Shown: positions 9,450-16,078 of the stretch, piece after piece
Numbering within the stretch: position 1 is the first letter of the stretch
How the letters are laid out: every line of letters begins with the position of its first letter
Source of the DNA: Cytidiella melzeri
Taxonomy: Eukaryota > Basidiomycota > Agaricomycetes > Polyporales > Irpicaceae
DNA: 18,321 bases
Reading direction: 5' to 3'
Assembly: GCA_022592445.1 (NCBI GenBank)
Contig: JABYQR010000580.1
Location: 1-18,321, forward strand
The notes under the pieces: generated by a model
What the model saw: only the letters and a program-made list of their open reading frames with translations
Told to the model about the DNA's origin: nothing
Databases searched by the model: none
Program-made: the position numbers and the translations under genes

Positions 9450-9512
9450 TTACTGTCTCACGCGCCCCGACCGACGGAAGCTGTCTCAGTCGCATAGACA
9501 ATGGTTTGGTAG

Positions 9513-10449
9513 TCGCATTATTCTGCAACAGTAAAGGATGCATACCATTCAACAAATCACAAAGACGAGTTCCCGCAGATGACTCTCTGGCTCGAAAGAC
9601 GAGAGAAGCTTTGGAGACACAACCAATACATTTGACATCGCCTCTTGGAACCATTGGACGTACCCGTGCCTACGCACACATATCGTTATGACAAACATCC
9701 ATCCATGCCTGCCATCTCTTTGACAACCTAGCAATCAAATACGGTGCTGACAACATCATCAATGCACTAGTTAGGTTTGTTGCCAAAATCACCAATCCAC
9801 AGTCGTCGAGACAGCAAATCGCGATGGCCGGAATGCAAATCCATCTTCCCATGACCAGCGTGCGTGTCTTTCATAGGATTCGCATCTCGAATCCCACTCA
9901 TCATGAATACAGCGACATGCCGAACCTTCTGGATGCAGTGCACATACGACCGACTCGAGTGGATTCTCGTGGGCGAACAACAGCAGGGCGGTTTAATACG
10001 GTGTTGGTTGATATAGGCGATGGGCTCAGCAGCGACGTTTCCGGTGCGTAGCTTTATACCTGTAACTTGATTTTTGCTCACCCAAATGTGCCTCTCTAGA
10101 TCTACGTGTCGCACAGGTCTGCGTTGTCTTCTCACTGAAGGATCACCATCACGAGCGACTATTTGGCAAACTCCATACTAAGGTTGCCACTCATCTTGCG
10201 TACATTCAATGGTTCTCCAAGTTCACGGTTATGCCAAGTTCACAACATCGCCTGTACAAGCTGAAGCGATGTTACATCCGGGACGCAGACACCAACTATC
10301 GAGTTGCCGAAGTCATTCCAGTGAACAAGATCAGGTGTAGCATTCAGCTCTTCCCTCAGTTCAGCTCTGACACCGCGCCTCGTCAATGGACACCTGATAA
10401 TGTACTCGAAGAGTGCGAGACGTTCTATGCAAACCTGTTTCACAAGTGA
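9513..10449 (+). pseudogene. DUF6830-like C-terminal region of a basidiomycete transposon-type protein, decayed
   Basis: An N-terminal part (KDEFPQMTLWLERREKLWRH) is open from 9513 and meets a TGA near 9617. A second frame opens at 9692 and runs through LFDNLAIKYGADNIINALVR, RVFHRIRISNPTHHEYSDMP and RFNTVLVDIG to a clean 56-bp intron at 10044-10099 (GTGCGT..CTCTAG). It resumes as RVAQVCVVFSLKDHHHERLF, AYIQWFSKFTVMPSSQHRLY, VIPVNKIRCSIQLFPQF and a C-terminus ending YANLFHK. I recognise this layout from a large family of basidiomycete hypothetical proteins annotated DUF6830 and linked, as I recall, to Plavaka/CACTA-like transposons. No transposase catalytic core is present upstream. The second half, with its intron, is undamaged. 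Family name moderately sure; biochemical role unknown. Confidence 0.6.
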
Positions 10450-11195
10450 CTACACATATGGTTTGTTGTAGCGTAGTTTCCTATCATTTACCGATGTCAT
10501 ACATTAAATTGTCAATACACGGGACTCTAATATTCATGCTACACGTAGTGATTAACTTTGTGCACAATGATATTCCTATTGTTTTCTCACCATTTGCACA
10601 GTTGCGTGTCACGCAAACGAGATTCGCCATGTGTATCTGCCGCGCATGCAATTTGTGCTATTATACCTGCTTGTATAAGGTTTGCTATCAGAGAGAGGGG
10701 AAATCGGCCCGATGCGGCAGCAGCCGCTTGGAAACTATGTGATAGGTACAAACCAGATAGCCAAAAATCATGTGATAACCTGCAAGAAAAAGATCAGCGG
10801 GGTTCCAAACGGAGTCTGAGCAACTTTTATCAGTACATTGACTGTATATCCCCAACGTTGGGTTCAACCAAGAAGATTTTTATGTCTGTGTGTTGCTGAA
10901 GGGCAGGACTATCTGATGATGTAAAATTTGTGTCTATTCATGTACATGTGTTCAATACAAAAAACAAAAACAGATTTTTGATGGGAGATTCAGCTCATCA
11001 CACGCATTTGTAGAGTGAATAACAAAGCAAATGAAACACCATCAAATCATTACACCACACTGTTACAAAATTTGTTACCGCATGTATTACCCCATCAAAT
11101 TCCCACAATTTGGGGGACAAAAAGGTCACATCTGAAAAAGCATCAATGCGCTGGCGCGAACTGGAACGATTCTTCTTCATTCTTCAGGAATCGTA
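10450..11195. other. Unassigned stretch between DUF6830 fragment and minisatellite
   Basis: About 745 bp of AT-richer sequence with only short unconvincing ORFs. A CACTG string followed by an imperfect palindrome (GTTACAAAATTTGTTAC) occurs near 11058-11080. A short inverted pair, cgattc and gaatcg, lies just before the minisatellite (11167-11193). I see no gene or complete repeat. Confidence 0.5.
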
Positions 11196-11314
11196 ACATG
11201 TCTCAGCTCAACTCACCTCACCTCTACACGTCTCAACACCCCTCAACATGTCTCAACATGGCTCAGCATGTGTCAACATGTCTCAACTCAACTCAGCTTG
11301 CCTCAACACACCTC
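11196..11314. repeat. 10-bp minisatellite, left block
   Basis: Degenerate tandem repeat of a 10-bp unit close to CTCAACATGT, with common variants at the last four positions (CACA, CTCA, GGCT) and CAG for CAA. It is the same array as 12028-12540, split by the solo LTR at 11315-12027. The last five bases, acctc (11310-11314), are the target-site duplication. Confidence 0.9.
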
Positions 11315-12027
11315 TGTTAAGACCGACTATCGTCAAGGGACAAGTTGTCAGGTCAGAACCCCTTGGTGTAGCTACACTCAAGGTCTGATGATGGTCTAGG
11401 CCGTGCGGTCGCTGTCAAGCACAGTGGCAGACAGATGATGGTTCGATAGAAGGAATATTGATACGAAGTGGATAGACTGAGGTTCTAGCCCCTTGTCTAG
11501 CGGCTATTTATACATGTTGACCTAACTACTTTTGGACCAGTCCGAGGTAGTGGTAGCAGATTGGAGAAACAGAAAGGAAGAACAATGCACAGAGAACAGC
11601 CACTACTCTGGAAAGCCAATGAGAGAAAAGACCGTCAAGGTGCGAAAACAAGGAACAATAGAAAGGTGAAACATGAGGCAGGAATCAATAGAGAAGGGGT
11701 TGAACCCAAAACAGGGGATAGACGGAGTTGGATCCGAAACAGGGGATAGACGGGGTTGGACCCGATGGAGTGGTAACAGAGGTATGGAAAGGCCGAGGGT
11801 TGAACCAAGGCAATGGTAACCAATCGGAGTTAGGTCCGAGGTTTGAATGGACATCAGAAGGCAATTGATAACATAATAGTCCGTGTTGAACGGAGGCAAT
11901 GTGGATCAGGGAATGATGGAGGGAAGGCGAGTTGGATCGTCAAGGCAATTGTAAAAGAAGATAACTGGTTATCAAGGTAATCGAAGAAGTAAAGGAAAAT
12001 AATAGGGTGTGAAGACCGTTCGTAACA
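11315..12027 (+). mobile_element. Solo LTR (LTR family B, copy 1) inside the minisatellite
   Basis: A 713-bp segment with TGTTA..TAACA ends, flanked by a perfect 5-bp duplication acctc (11310-11314 and 12028-12032). It is similar in the same orientation to 14552-15197. A TATTTATA box near 11505 suggests a plus-strand promoter. A ~29-bp unit (around gggatagacgg) is doubled here at about 11713-11770 but single in copy 2, which explains part of the length difference. No internal retroelement sequence remains, so it is a product of LTR-LTR recombination. The parent family cannot be named from the LTR alone; it is not the Gypsy element on the left. Confidence 0.92.
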
Positions 12028-12540
12028 ACCTCAACAACACTCAACATGTCTCAACACATCTCAGCTGGTCTCAACACATTTCAACATGTCTCAACATGAC
12101 TCAGCACAGCTGGTACCAACACGTCTCAACTCACCTCAGCTTGCCTCAACATGTCTCAACATATCTCAATGTGTTTGAACTCAACTAAACACGGCTCAGC
12201 ATGTCTTCACATGTCTCAACTCAACTCAGCTTGCCTCCACACATCTGAGCACCCCTCAACATGTCTCAGCTTGTCTCAACACATTTGAACACATCTCAAC
12301 TTCCTCAAATCAACATGACTCAGCATGTCTCAAAACGTCTTAACACATCTCAACACAGCTCAACATGACTCTACACAGCTTGTCCCAACGCGTCTCAACA
12401 TGCCTTAGCTTTACTCAACACGGCTCAGCATGTCTCAACACATCTCAACTTGACTCGATTTGTCTCAACATGTCTCAACATGCATCAATTTGACTCCACT
12501 TGACTCAGCTCGCCTCAACTTGTCTCAACATGCCTCAAAC
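12028..12540. repeat. 10-bp minisatellite, right block
   Basis: About 50 degenerate copies of a 10-bp unit close to CTCAACATGT. The phase is largely kept over the block, with variants such as CTCAGCATGT, CTCAACACAT and TTGACTCGAT. It begins with the second copy of the LTR target duplication and ends where the right inverted-repeat arm starts. Short ORFs inside are by-products of the repeat. Confidence 0.9.
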
Positions 12541-13452
12541 CAGCTTGATTTGACTTACCATAACTTTACGCAACATAGCTCAGCACAACAATGCAAATAA
12601 ACCTGGCATAATTGTTTGCCAACACAGAAAGCACTGATAACAAATGCTTCATTGATGATACTTTCCCCATATATCAGACCAGAAATAATCTTGATGTATG
12701 GAAAAGGTGCTGAGAACAATCAAGACATTGGTTGATAGATATTCGATAGATATTCAAACTTGATACTTAGTCACATTGCACTTGCAATGTAAACATCTGC
12801 CATGCGTGGAACTTCTGTCATATTTTCAGCCATCTAAGCAAAGATCAACAAGTTCAAATAACCACAAACACAAATACATCTGAACAATCATAGGTTACTT
12901 CTAGATTGTCACGGGTGTGAAGGGACATTATTCTCTTATTCTTCCTGTATTATTTGAAGAATTACTGCAATTACTGTTATAGGTTTTGTATTTGAATAGT
13001 ATACCAATTGTTATTTTAGAGACACTACTTCCAAGTATATTTTGTTAACAATGCAAGGTTATATGTCAAAAGCATCCAGTTGGTATTTTGGGTACCAAGT
13101 GTTCCATACCAACTGAGATAGCATTCAATTATAGTTGTGACATACCTGTCACACCCTTTATTGTGATACTATTGCAATACTAGCGTGCAGTGCTGTCCAA
13201 GATATTATGCAAATTCTGAGGCGCAATACTATTTTGATAAATCTTCAGACAGTGTTCATATATCATCACACTAGTACAGCAATAGTTTTGAGTCATGCTT
13301 GTTGTAGTTTTGCCACTATATCGCAATACTAACCTGATAACATTGCCATACCTTCTGAAAGCTCTTTCTATACTATCCCACACAGTATTATGTAAAGTAT
13401 TGTATTGAGGGTGTTAGTTACTATTGCAATACTATTACATTACTGTATCAAC
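12541..13452 (-). repeat. Right arm of the long inverted repeat
   Basis: Inverted copy of 5774-6666. Its inner edge (12541, cagcttg) directly abuts the minisatellite. Its outer edge, near 13452, comes within a few bases of the second Gypsy LTR copy. It carries more copies of the caatact motif than the left arm (13160-13440), in part because of a ~22-bp insertion near 13160-13185 with a TATTGCAATA palindrome. A short ORF at 13180-13383 on the minus strand has no recognisable content and is not called. Confidence 0.85.
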
Positions 13453-13458
13453 ATATAT

Positions 13459-14217
13459 TGTGCTTCACACAGAGACCGGGCTCAACGTGACAAACAGGGA
13501 CATGAAGTGGATGACAACAACAAGGTGGTGGCAGGTGTGAAGCACAACACGTTCACCAGCTATCAAACTTATTCAGAAATCTAGCACAGTAAAGACCAAG
13601 TTAGTATTGGTACTACCTGCTATGTAGTACAAGAGGGAGTTGCTTATTTAGCCCAGTTAAGACCAAGAGGTCGAGATGGGGGGCTAGGAGCGTACATGCA
13701 GCAGTTTTTATAGACTTCAGGGACCTGCGCACAGACTATATTAAGGGCAGGCTTTGCAAGAAGCCATGTGAACAAAGAACACTAAAATTACCTAAAGGAG
13801 AACAATAGCTATTGTCTGGACCCTGCCAAGACCTCTACTTGTGAGAGAATCTATCTAAAAGGAGACCAGTTATTGTATTCCATTCCCACACCTGTGAGAG
13901 AACTCTTCCATAAAGAGAACAATAGCGAAAGAACAATAGGATTCCATGTGGGTGATAACTATGGTGTCAGACCCTAGCTATGGGCTGAGCCATGTGGTTG
14001 TGGCCATGTGTTCTTACATAAGCTGAGTCACTTGCCAGTGTGATGTAGTAGCAAGTAATGTGACCATGTAGAACGTCTAAGCCACATGATACGGGCACTT
14101 AATAGACGTGCAAGGGGTTTGTGCAGAGAGGGTTGCAACTGGGTTGCAACCAGGTTTCAAAGGTAAAAACTAGAGGTATAAATGCAAGAAATGAGGGCTA
14201 GTTGGCCATCCACAACA
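13459..14217 (-). repeat. Second copy of Gypsy LTR family A, without internal sequence
   Basis: Direct-oriented copy of 3400-4157 with many substitutions and a few small indels. It keeps the TATA region (tttttatag at ~13705), the transcript-start/self-priming sequence (13668-13677) and the ACAATAGCTATTGT palindrome (13802-13815). The minus-strand start is TGTTGTGG at 14217. The other end is TGTG or TGCT at 13459-13461. No primer site or gag sequence adjoins it. Flanking pentamers (agtgc right; tatat or tattg left) do not match, so it is not a clean solo LTR. It abuts the right inverted-repeat arm. Confidence 0.85.
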
Positions 14218-14551
14218 AGTGCCCCATGCTCAAAACCCACCTCTTGATGCTCAATGTTTTGCTTTGACATCTCGGCCTTTGTATGGTGAACAAACAACTC
14301 AAAAATGTGTACAATGTAGAATAATAGCTTATAGATGCTGACCTATCTCATTGCTTTTGTCCTGCACAAGGTTTGTATTTTTTCACAGCCAAGAATGAGA
14401 GTTTCCTTTTTAGGCTGGCATTTATCTAGTGCTTGAATACTATATCAGGTCATGTACGCTAATTGTATGTATTGTTTGGTACTTGACTAGCACTGTATGC
14501 AGTGTTTTGGTTGGACTGATGTGAGCTTCAGTGACCAAATGTAGCCCTTAG
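14218..14551. other. Spacer between two LTRs, nothing recognised
   Basis: About 330 bp of AT-rich sequence without ORFs or repeats that I can match elsewhere in the window. Its last five bases (cttag, 14547-14551) are the target duplication of the next LTR. Confidence 0.5.
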
Positions 14552-15197
14552 TGTTAAGACTGACTATTGCAAAGAGACAAGTGGTCAACTCAGAACCCCT
14601 TGGTGTAATTACACGCAAGGTCAAATGATGGTCTAGGCCGCGCGGTTGCTGTCAAGCACAATGGCAGACAGATGATGGATTGATAGAAGGAATATTGATA
14701 CAAAGAGAATAAACTGAAGTTCTAGCCCCATGTCTATTTATACATGTTGGCCTAACTACTTATAGACCAGTCTGAAGTAGTGGTAGCGAATTGGAGGAAT
14801 GGAAAGGGAGAACAATACACAGAGAACAATAGCTACTTTGGCAAGCCAATGGGAGAAAAGACTGTCAAAGCACGGAAACAATGGACAATAGAAAAGGGGT
14901 TGAACCTGGAACAGGGGATAGACAGGGTTGGACCCAATGGAATGGTGACGGAGGTATGGAAAGGCCGAGGGTGGAACCAAGGCAATGGTAATCAATCAGA
15001 GTTAGGTCCAAGGTTTGAATGGACACAAGAAGGTCATCAATGACATAATAGTCCTTGTTGAACAGAGGCAATAAGGATCAGGGAATCAGGGAGAAAAGAC
15101 AGGTTGGATTGTCAGGGCAAGTGTAAAGAAGACAACTAGTTATCAGTATAATCATAGTAGTGAAGAAAATAATAGGGTGTGATGACCATTTGTAACA
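14552..15197 (+). mobile_element. Solo LTR (LTR family B, copy 2)
   Basis: A 646-bp segment with TGTTA..TAACA ends, bounded by a perfect 5-bp duplication cttag (14547-14551 and 15198-15202). Same family and orientation as 11315-12027. TATTTATA lies near 14745. It contains GAGAACAATAGCTA near 14820, a string also found in the Gypsy LTR family. Short ORFs within it on both strands are not considered genes. Confidence 0.92.
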
Positions 15198-15712
15198 CTT
15201 AGCACGCTCAAAAGTAAGAATGTATCCTTTGAATAGGCATGGTGCTTACAAAATTTTCCCCTCAGAAATTAAGAACAGATGCCAAAAAACACAATGACTG
15301 AGATTTACGCTCTGCTTTCCCACTTTCCTTCTAGATCTCAAATCTCCAAGCCAAAACTTGTATTTTAGTGCTCCCGAGGCAGGCTGCTTCTTGATGTGGG
15401 GCACAGTACCAAATGATAGATTTTTAGTCTTTCAAACTGTCAAAAAATGTAAACTATTGCACGGGTAGATCCAAGATTGGATGGGCAAAAAAGAATCAAG
15501 TGAAAAATCACGTAATGAGTGGAGGATGTAACTGTTCAAAAATGATTTAATAAAACCTTGTCAGGCATAGAGTTAAGTGATCATATTTTGACACAATTTG
15601 GCAATAGAATCACTAGTATCAACAGGGTTTTAGTGAGGCCAAGGGTTTGTAGTACTTTTAAAGGTAACAGAATTTGGCACAAATTTTTGTAGGGTTACGA
15701 AACAGCTCGATC
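15198..15712. other. Spacer between solo LTR and Copia LTR, nothing recognised
   Basis: About 515 bp of AT-rich sequence with no ORF of note. It starts with the solo-LTR target duplication. The five bases next to the presumed Copia LTR end (cgatc or neighbours) should recur beyond the unseen 5' LTR. Confidence 0.5.
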
Positions 15713-16055
15713 TGTAGTACGCGAAGCATGGATAAACTCAGTCAGCCTCGAATAAAGTGAGGAAACTACTATATTGCGCTAGCTAGCCTGTAGTATGCGA
15801 AGCGTGGATAAACTATAGTAAGTTAGCTACTGTGAAAACAAAAGACTGTGTATAAAGCGTACCTCAGTCGGCCTCGAATAAAGTGAGGAAACTGAGGTGC
15901 GCGAGTCCATTCGCTGGCGCGCTATGTGTGTGATTACCTAAGCATACCACTATATAGTACCTACGCCACGACGGTCTTGGAGTCCATAAAAGGAACGTGC
16001 GAACAAAAGTAAATGTCCATGCCCGATGAACATACGGAAAATAAATATAACAACA
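15713..16055 (-). repeat. 3' LTR of the Copia element, with internal tandem duplication
   Basis: On the minus strand, 24 bp after the Pol stop codon, a purine-rich tract (GAGTGGGCG) is followed by TGTTGTTATA at 16055, a typical LTR start. The other end is taken at TGTAGTAC (15713), giving ..ACTACA on the minus strand. A duplication complicates this end: 15713-15767 is a shortened version of 15789-15893, lacking about 50 internal bases. The true LTR edge could therefore be 15789. A TATATA box lies at 15951-15956. The 5' LTR is outside the window, so the edges are provisional. Confidence 0.55.
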
Positions 16056-16078
16056 CGCCCACTCAGCGGGTATGGACT

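Larger units (their letters stand above)
5774..13452. mobile_element. Candidate composite DNA transposon with ~0.9-kb terminal inverted repeats and captured gene fragments
   Basis: Two inverted arms (5774-6666 and 12541-13452) enclose about 5.9 kb. Inside are a hairpin, a copper radical oxidase C-terminal fragment, a WOPR factor pseudogene, a DUF6830-like fragment, an unassigned spacer, and a 10-bp minisatellite carrying a solo LTR. The outer parts of the arms hold repeated GCAATACTA-type motifs resembling transposase-binding subterminal repeats. DUF6830-type regions occur, as I recall, in proteins of basidiomycete transposons, which fits a transposon origin. No transposase catalytic core and no clear flanking target duplication are visible. 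The unit could instead be two opposed copies of one repeat around unrelated DNA. Treat it as a hypothesis. Confidence 0.4.

Noticed and set aside
9102..9497. Plus-strand 131-codon ORF with a hydrophobic stretch
   Set aside because: No family recognised and the opposite strand is equally open; hydrophobicity may be the antisense of the acidic run.
11058..11080. CACTG string as the end of a CACTA-type transposon
   Set aside because: I found no inverted partner with matching sequence elsewhere in the window.
11196..12540. Regular short repeats as a CRISPR array
   Set aside because: Units are 10 bp, contiguous and degenerate, with no unique spacers; the setting is eukaryotic.
5774..13452. KDZ-type transposon because a Ulp1 gene lies close by
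   Set aside because: The Ulp1 gene is outside the inverted repeats, and no KDZ catalytic or CXC-type motifs were seen.
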